DNA of 64,000 bases, from assembly GCF_031312535.1 (NCBI RefSeq), contig NZ_CP133594.1, forward strand, positions 930,001-994,000, written 5' to 3'. Made by a program: the position numbers and the translations under genes. The notes under the pieces were generated by a model. That model did no database searches. It was not told the origin of the DNA and saw only the letters and a list, made by a program, of their open reading frames with translations. Numbering within the stretch: position 1 is the first letter of the stretch; every line of letters starts with the position of its first letter. The DNA is from Methanolobus mangrovi. GTDB taxonomy: Archaea; Halobacteriota; Methanosarcinia; Methanosarcinales; Methanosarcinaceae. Below are positions 36,291-45,434 of the stretch, in pieces.

Positions 36291-39200
36291 TTATTTCTGT
36301 TTTCTGCTCACAAGGAAAGCAAGTGAAACAAACACGACTCCTGTAAGAGCAGTGAATCCCGGAGTGCTGGAAGTTTCTTCTTCCTCTACTGGTTCATCTA
36401 CTTCTTCAGCCACTGATGTTGCTGAACTTTCCACTGTATCTGCCGGAGTATCGCTTACTTCATCACCTAAAACACTGAAAATTGAGAATCCAGGAGTCTC
36501 AGCGTAGAAATAGAAGTATTCACCATCTTCACTTTTCTGAGAAGTTGGAAGATCATTCCACTGGTCATCATTATATCTTGTCATGCGGATGGTGGAAACA
36601 TCAATGTTGTTATCTTCTATCCACTGCTTGCTCACCTTGAAGCTGATCATGACATTGTCAGCACTATCTGAAGAGATAGTTCCTTCATTTCCAACATCAA
36701 TGCTCATCATCTGGTAGGAGTTACCGGATGGAGATGGAACGCCTTCTGGAGCACTGGAAAGTACCTGAACTTTGGCAACTACAAGACCCTTATCTTTCTT
36801 TGCGTCAAAGCTGATTCTAAGAACCGGGGTACCGCTGTCTGAGAAGTCGTAGTTAACTTTTGAGCCGCCTGTTACACGCTTGACAGATGAAGCAGACTGT
36901 GACACGATCTTTGGATCCTGACCCTGACTTACTGATGCACGAGTTCCTGAACTTGAACTGCTTGAACTTGGTACGTCTGTTACGGTTATGGTCATGTTAC
37001 TGCTGAGATTGCTTCCCGCAAAATTACTTGCATTCAAATTTACGTAGTAGGTTCCTGTGGAACTGAAACTATGAGTAGGGTTCTGGGAAGTGGAATTAGT
37101 TCCATCACCAAAATCCCAGAACCACGATGTTGGAGTATTGCTGGAATTATCTGTGAATACAACAGTTAGCGGAACATATCCTGAACCAGTGCTTGCAGTG
37201 AAATCTGCAACCGGAGTTATGACATCGTTTATGGTGATGGTCATTACCTGAGAATCGACCGAACCATAGCCGTCACTTACATTGAATTCAACATAGTAAA
37301 TTCCAGAATCATTGATGTTTGCACTCCATAAACCTTCACCGGTACTTGTATTAAAGTCGTCAAACAGAGAACTTCTGTTACAGCCAAATGTTGCTGTATC
37401 GCCATCGACATCTGTGAAGTTAATATCAAAGTTGATAGTTTCTCCTTCACTGCTTGTGATGTTTGTTACATCGAGAATACTTATCTCGTTGTTTGGAACC
37501 TGAACTGTGGAATTAGCTCCGGCTGACAGTACTGAGTACGTGATATTGTATGCATAAACTGTTATGTTAGACCATGCATGAGCAGAGAGAGCGGTATGGT
37601 TGAAACTGTTTGTTGTTCCATTCAGCCAGCTTGCATTATAACTCACGTTATAGGAATCAATTTCAATTCCTGTGCCTGCATTCCAGCTATGGTTCACCCA
37701 GAAATTACCAGTTGTATTTGTGAAGCTTTCAGGAGCTGAAATTGGTTCAACTGTGATGAACATTATCTGAGAATCAATTGAACCATAACCGTCACTTACA
37801 TTGAATTCAACATTGTATGTTCCAGCTTCACCTAAACTGATGTTCCATGAACCAATACCAGTACTTGTGTTAAAGTCATCAAACAGGGAACTCTGGTTGC
37901 AGCCAAATGTTGCTGTGTCACCATCGGCATCTGTGAAGTTAATGTCAAAGTTGATACTTGCTCCTTCACCTGTGGTGATGTCTGTTACATTGAGAATGCT
38001 TATCACGTTGTTCGGTATCTGAACTCTGGAAATGGCGCCTGCTGAAAGTGTGGAATCCGTAGCATTGTATGCATAAACTGTTATGTTTGACCAGGCATGA
38101 GCTGAGAGTCCGGTATGATTGAAATAGGTAACAGTGCTGTTCTGCCAATTTCCGTCATAACTCACATTATAGGAATCGGTCAGATCTCCTGCACCTGCAC
38201 TCCAGCTATGGTTCACCCAGAAATTGCCAGTTATATTTGTGAAACTTTCAGGTGTTCCTGCAAGTGAAATCGGATCTTCCTGATACTGGAAATATGGAAG
38301 AGTATAACCGCTTATTATTTTCCACACGTAACCAGAATTATCTGCTGTTGTGATTACATTCTGTGTACCGCTTGCATTCCAGTTAAGACCTGTATCTGAA
38401 ACAAAGGCAAAACTGAGGAAGTTTACATAGGAAGTAGAAGTTCCCTCACCTGTAACCGGAGTACCGGAATAATACCCATCGGTAACACTGCCGCCACTAA
38501 GATAGCCGACAAGACCACCATTACTAGTACCAGTAGCAGTACCTGTAGCAAAACTCTTGCTCACTGTGGCGCTTCCAGCATTCTGTCCGACAAGACCGCC
38601 GACATACTGAGAACCAGTAGTTGCATTACCAGTAGCATAACAGTTGCTGATAGCACCCCAATTCTTCCCAAGAACACCACCGACAGAATCGCCAGAACCT
38701 GTGACATCGCCAGTGGCATAACTGTTGCCAATAGTACCAGTATTACCATTTTCACCGACAAGACCGCCGACTTCACCTGAGCCTGTAACAATACTATTGG
38801 CATAACAGTTGCTGATAGTATTAAGATTATAACCGACAAGACCGCCGGCATAATTAGAAGCACCAGTGACATTACCAGTAGCAAAACTGTTGCTAACAGA
38901 ACCAGTGTTGGCATTTTCTCCGGCAAGGCCACCGACATAAGAAGCACCAGTGACATTACCAGTAGCATAACAGTTGCTAAGAGTACCGCCATTATTATTT
39001 GTACCGACAAGACCGCCAGCATAATTCAGAGAAACGGTAGCATTTCCAGTGGCAGAACTGTTGGTTACAGTACCGTAATTATCCCCTATAAGAACACCAG
39101 CATAGCCACCTGTAGTAACAACACCATCTGAGCTTGCTTCTACTCTCAGATCATAGATGTTAGCACCGATTGTTACGCCAAAGAATCCGGCATAGTTAGT

Positions 39201-40499
39201 GGTCTCATAAACAGTCAGATTCAGTATTGAATGTCCATTTCCGTTAAAGTCACCTGTGAAATAAGGTGCTGTTTTACCAATTGGAGTGTGATTACCCACA
39301 AGCGTAATGTCTTGTGTTAGTGTAAAGTTCATTCCCCAGTCAGCAGAAGTTGCTGAAAGTTCGTCAATATCGCTGTCGCTTGAAAGTAAATACGGGTCAT
39401 CGACTGTACCGCTACCGCCGGAGTAAGTAACGTTTTGATACTGCAAGTATGGAAGAGTATAACCATCTATAATCCTCCATATGAAACTTGTATTCTCTTC
39501 TGTTGTGATAATGTCACCACTTCCATTCCAGTTAAGACCTGAAGCTCCTGATACAAAGGCAAAATCCATAAAGTTGGCATAGGAAGTAGAAGTACCAGCA
39601 CCTGAAGCAGGTGTTCCTGAATAATAACTGTTAGTAACAGTGGCAACATTTAACCCGATCAAAGCACCGTAATCTGATGTGCCATCTACAGTACCTGTGG
39701 CAAAACTGTTGCTCACTGTGCCAGCCTCATTATACCCGATAAGACCGCCAACCTGCTGAACACCGGTAACATTGCCTGTGGCATAACAGTTGCTAACAGC
39801 CACCACCCAAATTCTCCCAATAAGACCACCGGTAAACTGATCACCACCACTAATAACATTACCTGTGGCATAACAATTGCTTACTACAGAATGCTCACTT
39901 GCGGCGCCTATAAGACCGCCGACATGATAGCTAGAACCAGTGACAGTAACATTGGCATAACTGTTGCTTACAGTACCCTCAGCATAGCCAACAAGACCAC
40001 CGACATGCTGACCAGAGCCAGTGACAATTCCAGTGGAAGAACAATTGCTAATAGTGCCGCCAATATTACAGCCAACAAGACCACCGACATATTCAGTTGT
40101 TGAAACAACACCATCTGAACTTGTTTCTACTCCAAGATCATGGATATTAGCACCAAAATTTGTGTAACCAAAGAATCCAGCAAGGCCACCGGTATTATAA
40201 ACGGTCAGATTACTTATTGTAGATCCATTTCCGTCAAAATCACCTGTGAACTGAGTGCTGCCATCACCAATAGGAGTATGATTACCCACAAGTGTGATGT
40301 CATTTGTTAGTTGGAAGTATTTGCTCCAGTCAGCAGAAGTTGATGACAATTCATCGATATCACTGTCACTTGAAAGCAGATACGGGGTTCCGCTTGAACC
40401 ATCACCGCCGGAGTAAGTGCCTGCTGAAACTGTACCAATGCATGCTATTAAAATGCATATGAATAATGCTAATGAAAAGTGCCCTCTCTGTGAAATCAT
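36291..40499 (-). CDS. Large surface protein: GLUG repeats, fn3/Ig-like repeats, PKD, PGF-pre-PGF and PGF-CTERM
   Basis: About 1,400 residues. A signal peptide (HFSLALFICILIACIGTVSA) is followed by two long blocks of GLUG-type repeats (about 30-360 and 370-730; GGLVG and SNCYATGNVTG recur), each opening with a YLLSSDSDIDELS motif. Then come two near-copies of a 160-residue fn3-plus-Ig-like unit (about 745-1065), a PKD domain (SWFWDFGDGTNSTS), a PGF-pre-PGF domain, an acidic linker and a TPGFTALTG helix with RKQK tail, a PGF-CTERM sorting signal for archaeosortase and lipid attachment. N-glycosylation sequons are abundant. I choose the ATG at 40499, because the ATG at 40541 lies within the TATA box. 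Confidence 0.88.
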   Translation of the reverse strand: MISQRGHFSLALFICILIACIGTVSAGTYSGGDGSSGTPYLLSSDSDIDELSSTSADWSKYFQLTNDITLVGNHTPIGDGSTQFTGDFDGNGSTISNLTVYNTGGLAGFFGYTNFGANIHDLGVETSSDGVVSTTEYVGGLVGCNIGGTISNCSSTGIVTGSGQHVGGLVGYAEGTVSNSYANVTVTGSSYHVGGLIGAASEHSVVSNCYATGNVISGGDQFTGGLIGRIWVVAVSNCYATGNVTGVQQVGGLIGYNEAGTVSNSFATGTVDGTSDYGALIGLNVATVTNSYYSGTPASGAGTSTSYANFMDFAFVSGASGLNWNGSGDIITTEENTSFIWRIIDGYTLPYLQYQNVTYSGGSGTVDDPYLLSSDSDIDELSATSADWGMNFTLTQDITLVGNHTPIGKTAPYFTGDFNGNGHSILNLTVYETTNYAGFFGVTIGANIYDLRVEASSDGVVTTGGYAGVLIGDNYGTVTNSSATGNATVSLNYAGGLVGTNNNGGTLSNCYATGNVTGASYVGGLAGENANTGSVSNSFATGNVTGASNYAGGLVGYNLNTISNCYANSIVTGSGEVGGLVGENGNTGTIGNSYATGDVTGSGDSVGGVLGKNWGAISNCYATGNATTGSQYVGGLVGQNAGSATVSKSFATGTATGTSNGGLVGYLSGGSVTDGYYSGTPVTGEGTSTSYVNFLSFAFVSDTGLNWNASGTQNVITTADNSGYVWKIISGYTLPYFQYQEDPISLAGTPESFTNITGNFWVNHSWSAGAGDLTDSYNVSYDGNWQNSTVTYFNHTGLSAHAWSNITVYAYNATDSTLSAGAISRVQIPNNVISILNVTDITTGEGASINFDINFTDADGDTATFGCNQSSLFDDFNTSTGIGSWNISLGEAGTYNVEFNVSDGYGSIDSQIMFITVEPISAPESFTNTTGNFWVNHSWNAGTGIEIDSYNVSYNASWLNGTTNSFNHTALSAHAWSNITVYAYNITYSVLSAGANSTVQVPNNEISILDVTNITSSEGETINFDINFTDVDGDTATFGCNRSSLFDDFNTSTGEGLWSANINDSGIYYVEFNVSDGYGSVDSQVMTITINDVITPVADFTASTGSGYVPLTVVFTDNSSNTPTSWFWDFGDGTNSTSQNPTHSFSSTGTYYVNLNASNFAGSNLSSNMTITVTDVPSSSSSSSGTRASVSQGQDPKIVSQSASSVKRVTGGSKVNYDFSDSGTPVLRISFDAKKDKGLVVAKVQVLSSAPEGVPSPSGNSYQMMSIDVGNEGTISSDSADNVMISFKVSKQWIEDNNIDVSTIRMTRYNDDQWNDLPTSQKSEDGEYFYFYAETPGFSIFSVLGDEVSDTPADTVESSATSVAEEVDEPVEEEETSSTPGFTALTGVVFVSLAFLVSRKQK

Positions 40500-40540
40500 C
40501 CTATCAACATCCTTTATTATAAAATCAATCTGTTCAATCA

Positions 40541-40550
40541 TATAAATATA
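40541..40550 (-). promoter_or_regulatory. TATA box of the large surface-protein gene
   Basis: TATATTTATA on the minus strand, about 42 bases before the chosen start. It predicts a transcript start downstream of the alternative ATG at 40541, ruling that start out. Confidence 0.5.
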
Positions 40551-40678
40551 TTAGATTGTGAATAATTAGTATTGTTGATATTTATAATTATATAATTATA
40601 GTGAATGCATTATAACAAAAATGGACTGAAATCAGTGATTTCTGACTAAAAGATAAAATAAAAAAAGATGAGAGTTTA

Positions 40679-40698
40679 CTGCTCTCCCGGAAGAGCAG
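40679..40698 (-). terminator. Terminator of the Fe-S protein gene
   Basis: CTGCTCT-CCCGGA-AGAGCAG hairpin four bases after the stop codon on the minus strand, followed by a TTTTTTTATTTTA tract. Confidence 0.65.
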
Positions 40699-40702
40699 AG
40701 TA

Positions 40703-41824
40703 TCATAAGTTGTTTCGTTTAGTAAAATGATCACCAAGCACACTTTCCGCCAGCAGCACCGAAACGTCCTTTATCTTCATTTCCTCACCCTTTGACTCAC
40801 AGGCACCTGACATGTGATGCACACAGAAAGGACAGTACGATGCAAGCATGTCAGCCTTATCCTTATAACTCTGCACCGTCAGCATGGCGATGTCATTTGC
40901 AATATCCGGGAAGTTTGGTTTAAGACCGGCTGGTCCTCCACAGCATACCTGTTTACCATCAAAGAGTTCCTTAATTTCCACACCCATACTTGTAAGGATA
41001 CTCCGTGGAACGTCCTTTGTTTCTCTCAGCGGACAGGCATCCCTTACAGCAACTGTAAGATCGAGTTTCTCTGGTTTCAGGATGCCTTTATCGATCATAT
41101 CCTTAAAGACATTCAGGGAATGTTCAACCTCAAAGTTCAGTTCACGATAAAGCTCAGGATAATCATGACTCAGGACAAGATAGCAACCAGGACATGAAGC
41201 TATTACCTTCTTTACTCCCAGTGACTCAATGTAATCCACAAACTTCTTTGCATGCTCTGCAGCCTGCCCAAAATGACCACTATCAATAAGGAAAAGTCCG
41301 CAGCATTTCTCTTCCTTGAGTATCATGGGTCTTATTCCTGCATGGTTGAGCAGGCGGATAGTGGCTCTGGCAACCTCTTGCTGACTATATGATACCCAGC
41401 AGCCTGCCATGTAAGCGATCTCTGAACTTTCGGCAATGTCAAGATCATCGGTTATCCAGTCAAACCTTTTTGAAGGGTCCTTGGCTCCGGGACTGTTGTG
41501 CTCAATGATGTTATTTGAGATAGCTGTAGTCTTTGCAGGCTCCCTGCCCTGCTTTGCCAGAAGCTCTCTCTCATACTGTATGATATCTGTGATAGGGATT
41601 TTCACAGGACAAACATCATCACAGGCTCCACACCTTGTGGAAAGATAGATATTGTCCATTTCATCCTTTGTAAGCTCCTCACCTGCAACGATCTTTGCAA
41701 GGGTCGCGATCTTTCCCTGTGGAGTAAAACGGTTACCATCTGTGACCATATTGACCGGACAGACATCCCAGCATTTACCGCAATCTATACACGAATATAT
41801 TTCTTCCTGAAAACGATACATCAT
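40703..41824 (-). CDS. (Fe-S)-binding protein with two CCG domains, HdrD/GlpC-like
   Basis: A 373-residue protein of the heterodisulfide-reductase-D/GlpC/LldE type. The N-terminal ferredoxin part has one complete [4Fe-4S] motif (Cys12, 15, 18, 22) and a second with only three cysteines (Cys65, 68, 72; Ser at the expected fourth place). Two cysteine-rich CCG domains follow: EEKCCGLFL...SCPGC and QVCCGGPAG...YCPFC, which in HdrD/HdrB bind the catalytic non-cubane cluster. An electron-transfer role to an unknown disulfide or dehydrogenase partner is likely; no flavoprotein partner is adjacent. It is followed upstream by DUF523-DUF1722, possibly in the same transcript order. Confidence 0.85.
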   Translation of the reverse strand: MMYRFQEEIYSCIDCGKCWDVCPVNMVTDGNRFTPQGKIATLAKIVAGEELTKDEMDNIYLSTRCGACDDVCPVKIPITDIIQYERELLAKQGREPAKTTAISNNIIEHNSPGAKDPSKRFDWITDDLDIAESSEIAYMAGCWVSYSQQEVARATIRLLNHAGIRPMILKEEKCCGLFLIDSGHFGQAAEHAKKFVDYIESLGVKKVIASCPGCYLVLSHDYPELYRELNFEVEHSLNVFKDMIDKGILKPEKLDLTVAVRDACPLRETKDVPRSILTSMGVEIKELFDGKQVCCGGPAGLKPNFPDIANDIAMLTVQSYKDKADMLASYCPFCVHHMSGACESKGEEMKIKDVSVLLAESVLGDHFTKRNNL

Positions 41825-41849
41825 ATCACCTTAAACAAAAGAAAACGAA

Positions 41850-42818
41850 TCACTTATCCCAGTAGTCTTTATCCCTGCTCTCATCAACCTGTCCCTTGAT
41901 CTCTTCGGGATATGGGTACAGGAAAGTGTCCTCATAAGAATCCACTCCATAAAAGCGCGATGAGAACATCCTTAATACTTCAATAACAGCATCTTCACTT
42001 ATCCAGTTATTCTTGAAACGTCCGAGCATGTCCTCAAAGAAAGAATTCTCCGCCTGTGTTGTATCTGCAAACATGGAGAACATGTTTCTTGCAGTTTCAA
42101 TTTTCAAGATCAATGAACCGGGCTTTCTCATTAGCTGCTTTAGCAGAGACTCATATTCCCCGAACAAACTTCCGGTTTCTTTCCCTGACCCCAGCAATTC
42201 TGACATACCTATGAGAATTTCAGTATTATAGGTCATGAACAGAAAACGGTTATTTTTATGGAACTCAAGCAATGCATCAAGAGAATATTCCGCTTTCACC
42301 TGCCTGAAAGCCGCAAAAGTGTATAACTGGGTCAGGAAATGATGGCTTATACGGCTATTACGCAATCTCTCATTCTCTTCAATGGGATATCCTGGATACC
42401 GCGCAATCACCTGTCTGGCAAACAATCCTGCACTTCTTTCAACTACCGGAGCCATATATGCGCCTGCATAGACCTTGACATCGTCGACTCCCATACTGGG
42501 AGAAATGCCTTTGAATATGAAACCATCAATATCCCCAAGCTTGTCAAGGAAATTGCATGTAAAAGTATTCATCCTTTCAGTAAGGTCTTCACCTGTCTTT
42601 GGCTGAATAAGCCGATATTCGCCATTCTTCTTAATGAGTCTCAAAGAATCCCTGGGTACCCCAAGGCCGATCTCAATTTCCGGACATACTTTTATGAAGT
42701 CTACAAATGGCATGAGATCGCGTACTATTTGAGAATGAACAATCTGTGCATTATAACGCACATTATCAAACTCAAGACACTTGCTTACAAGAACAGTTGG
42801 CCTTGGGAACTTTCTCAT
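41850..42818 (-). CDS. DUF523-DUF1722 protein (TudS/YbgA-like)
   Basis: The N-terminal 140 residues are DUF523 (VLVSKCLEFDNVRYNA, FIKVCPEIEIGLGVPR, GFIFKGISPSMG), which carry conserved cysteines and in the related TudS protein bind an Fe-S cluster for 2-thiouracil desulfuration. The C-terminal 170 residues are DUF1722 (LTQLYTFAAFRQVKAEYSLDALLEFHKNNRFLFM cut here: LTQLYTFAAFRQVK, FHKNNRFLFMTYN), as in YbgA. The combined length, 322 residues, is normal for the two-domain form. It lies 25 bases upstream, in transcription order, of the Fe-S CCG protein, so the two may share a transcript. Confidence 0.85.
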   Translation of the reverse strand: MRKFPRPTVLVSKCLEFDNVRYNAQIVHSQIVRDLMPFVDFIKVCPEIEIGLGVPRDSLRLIKKNGEYRLIQPKTGEDLTERMNTFTCNFLDKLGDIDGFIFKGISPSMGVDDVKVYAGAYMAPVVERSAGLFARQVIARYPGYPIEENERLRNSRISHHFLTQLYTFAAFRQVKAEYSLDALLEFHKNNRFLFMTYNTEILIGMSELLGSGKETGSLFGEYESLLKQLMRKPGSLILKIETARNMFSMFADTTQAENSFFEDMLGRFKNNWISEDAVIEVLRMFSSRFYGVDSYEDTFLYPYPEEIKGQVDESRDKDYWDK

Positions 42819-42848
42819 ATAATCAACATTGAACCTTATAGATTATAA

Positions 42849-44333
42849 TCATGACTTCTTCTGCTTTCCCTGACGTGTGCTATTTTCGTCTTGAAATGAA
42901 GCAAGCAAAGCAACCATAAGATCCCATACCTTCCTGACCGATGGGATATACATCCGTTCATCAGGAGAATGCGGATTCTTTATGGTAGGACCAAAAGAGA
43001 TCATATCCATCCCCTCATATTTCGAACCTATAACAGCGCATTCCAGGCCTGCATGGATAGCTTCGATCCTTGCATGTTCCCCGAACACAGAGGAATATAC
43101 ATCCATACATCGCTGAAGAAGAGGCGAAGACATATCAGGTTGCCATGCCGGATAACCCGAACCATGTGAACAGTTCGCCCCATACTCTACGGCAACCGAT
43201 TCAACTTTTCCGGTGATCTCTGCAAGTCCCGTGTCAGAAGAACTGCGCTGGCTTGATACTACCACCAGTTTACCATCCTCTATATTGACAATCGCCAGGT
43301 TACTTGAGGTTTCTACAAGGCTTGGTATTGCCGGAGATATGGAAGCTACCCCATGTGGCAATGACATCAGAAGACCTATGACCCGACGAGCAATAGAAGT
43401 ATCGATTGCCTTCATTTCAACATCAGTACCGGATTCTTCAAGAGCTATTGAAAGAGAAGGCTCAAGACCTGCATATTCAGACCTGAACCTGCTTTCAAAC
43501 CCGGCAATCAATGAAATAATAGTCTCTTTCAGATCCGGGGAAAAAGCAATGATTGCTTCCGCATGTCGTGGAATGGCATTATGTGCAGAGCCGCCTTTTA
43601 TATCAAGCAACATGAGGTCGTATTCTTCCATAAGTGATTGCAAGACCTCTGCAAGCAGCTTGTTGGCATTTGCTCTCTTTTCATGAATATCAACACCTGA
43701 ATGGCCTCCTGAAAGACCATTCACAACCAATCTGAAAAATAATACATCCTCAGGTACCGATGAATATTCAAGTGGCATCCTGATAGTCGTGTTCAATCCT
43801 CCGGCACAGCCAACTGTAAAAACACCCTCTTCCTCCGAATCCACATTCAACAGTATCTTCCCGGTGATGAAATCAGGCATCAGCGCATTAGCTCCTGTAA
43901 GTCCGGTTTCTTCATCCACGGTAAAAAGCAGCTCAAGTGGAGGATGGTTTACACCCATATCTTCTGCAAGGGCAAGGGCAATTGCGAGTGCTATTCCGTT
44001 ATCTGCGCCCAACGTTGTTCCCTCAGCCCTGAGCCAGTCAGTTTCGATGACAGGTACAATTGGGTCTTTTGCAAAGTCATGCATACTGCCACAGGCCTTT
44101 TCGCATACCATATCCATGTGCCCCTGAATCACTATTGAAGGCAGGTTCTCATAGCCTTTTGAAGCGGGTACCCCAATGACTATATTGTTGACACTATCGA
44201 ACTTTACGCTAAAACCTTTTGATAGACCCCATTCTTTCAGCCATGTGGCTATTCTCTCTTCCTGACCTGATGGTCGGGGAACGCTGCTTATTTCCCTGAA
44301 AAGGGTGAGGATCTTTTCTGTGACTTCATCCAT
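42849..44333 (-). CDS. pepD: Aminoacyl-histidine dipeptidase (M20C, PepD-like)
   Basis: A 494-residue cytosolic zinc dipeptidase. Metal-ligand motifs of family M20 are present in order: VIQGHMDMVCEK, GADNGIALA, DEETGLTGA and, late, IHAGLECAV; the dimerisation domain lies between. It hydrolyses Xaa-His or similar dipeptides. The frame opens 126 bases earlier, but the ATG at 44333 is preceded by GCAGGT at ideal spacing, while the ATG at 44348 has no ribosome site, so I choose the shorter form. It is divergent from the macro-domain gene. Confidence 0.9.
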   Translation of the reverse strand: MDEVTEKILTLFREISSVPRPSGQEERIATWLKEWGLSKGFSVKFDSVNNIVIGVPASKGYENLPSIVIQGHMDMVCEKACGSMHDFAKDPIVPVIETDWLRAEGTTLGADNGIALAIALALAEDMGVNHPPLELLFTVDEETGLTGANALMPDFITGKILLNVDSEEEGVFTVGCAGGLNTTIRMPLEYSSVPEDVLFFRLVVNGLSGGHSGVDIHEKRANANKLLAEVLQSLMEEYDLMLLDIKGGSAHNAIPRHAEAIIAFSPDLKETIISLIAGFESRFRSEYAGLEPSLSIALEESGTDVEMKAIDTSIARRVIGLLMSLPHGVASISPAIPSLVETSSNLAIVNIEDGKLVVVSSQRSSSDTGLAEITGKVESVAVEYGANCSHGSGYPAWQPDMSSPLLQRCMDVYSSVFGEHARIEAIHAGLECAVIGSKYEGMDMISFGPTIKNPHSPDERMYIPSVRKVWDLMVALLASFQDENSTRQGKQKKS

Positions 44334-44500
44334 GAATTGACCTGCCATAATCTTGAATCTTAAAATCTTACTCCATAAATTTTGCATTAATGAGATATAG
44401 TCTATTGCCTGCTCTGTACCAAATATATCATACAACAAAGATAAGAATAATCTTGACAATTCTTTCCTTAAAGATTATGAACCGGAAAAGAGGAGATCAT

Positions 44501-45043
44501 ATGGATATTTCCGACATTGTCAGTGTGATAATGGGAGACATAGTGGAACAGGAAGTTGATGCTATAGTAAATGCAGCCAACAATTCACTTCTGGGCGGGG
44601 GAGGCGTGGACGGAGCCATACATTCTGCAGCTGGTCCGCAACTTCTCGAAGAATGCCGTACACTTGGAGGATGCCCGACAGGAGAAGCCAGGATCACAAA
44701 AGGATACAGGCTTCCTGCTAAGTGGGTGATACATACCGTCGGACCTGTCTGGAATGGAGGAAATTTCAGAGAGGAACAACTGCTGACCGATGCATACAGG
44801 AATTCACTCATTCTTGCAGAAGAATATGACGTCAGAAGCATTGCCTTTCCAGGAATAAGTATCGGAGCCTATGGTTTTCCCGTGTACAGGGCATCGGGAC
44901 TTGCATTGAGAACTATAATTGGACATCTTAAGGATGGCAGCTCACTGGCAGATGTCAGGCTCATCTGCTTCAATGAAAATGCACATCATTTTTATTCGAA
45001 TGCACTATGGGAGCAGGCTTCCTTTATAAAAAACAGCAGATAA
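44501..45043 (+). CDS. Macro-domain ADP-ribose hydrolase (MacroD/YmdB-like)
   Basis: A 180-residue single macro domain. Ligand-binding motifs are AIVNAANNSLLGGGGVDGAI (about 21-40), the GEARITKGYRLPAKWVIHTVGP segment (split: GEARITKGY, WVIHTVGP) and FPGISIGAYGFP. These match MacroD-type proteins that remove ADP-ribose from acetyl-ADP-ribose or mono-ADP-ribosylated proteins. The frame opens 111 bases upstream, but the ATG at 44501 follows a strong GAGGAGAT and gives the usual N-terminus. It is divergent from pepD with a 167-base promoter region between. Confidence 0.92.
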   Translation: MDISDIVSVIMGDIVEQEVDAIVNAANNSLLGGGGVDGAIHSAAGPQLLEECRTLGGCPTGEARITKGYRLPAKWVIHTVGPVWNGGNFREEQLLTDAYRNSLILAEEYDVRSIAFPGISIGAYGFPVYRASGLALRTIIGHLKDGSSLADVRLICFNENAHHFYSNALWEQASFIKNSR

Positions 45044-45434
45044 TCTATATCCAAACAACAAAACACTCCATCATCATGATGATTAGCATATGCCGTATGA
45101 TAGATATTTTTAAATAATATGAATGTGTGAAGAACTCTTGTTAAGTTAAACCATACGCAATAAAATTGTAGACTAACGATTGTTCGTTTGGTGAGATTGG
45201 TTGGAGGTACGGCAAATATGACAGGTGGTACCATAATTTGCCAAAAACGTAACTCAATTGGTCAGGATTTCCTTGATTAGAAAAAACGAAATCAAGAAAG
45301 TTACCATTTCAAAAATAATCAGGAATCCTGACCGTTGGGAATCTTCTTTTTCTGAATTCATTTTATCTGACATGGCATTTTTTAGCGGCTTCTACTCATA
45401 AACAATTTATTTTACAAACCAGATATAGGAATCC
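45044..45434. other. Gene-free region with possible leader or small RNA
   Basis: No convincing gene is seen in about 390 bases. A TATA-like TTTTTAAATAATAT is at 45107-45120, a perfect palindrome ATCATCATGATGAT at 45070-45083, and a long inverted repeat at 45260-45333 that could form mutually exclusive hairpins. The only open frame, starting with a GTG near 45192, encodes 29 residues without family features. Confidence 0.4.
45260..45333. repeat. Long imperfect inverted repeat with an alternative inner hairpin
   Basis: GGTCAGGATTTCCTTGATT (45260-45278) pairs with AATCAGGAATCCTGACC (45317-45333), perfect except for two single-base bulges. Its inner half, CTTGATT, can instead pair with AATCAAG at 45290-45296. 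Only one of the two structures can form at a time. Confidence 0.65.

Noticed and set aside
36291-40499. Repeated DNA that could be taken for a CRISPR or satellite array
   Set aside because: The repeats are protein-coding GLUG and fn3/Ig units, vary in length and keep the reading frame.
45192-45280. A 29-residue frame starting with GTG
   Set aside because: Weak start context, no hydrophobic or family features, and it runs into the inverted repeat.
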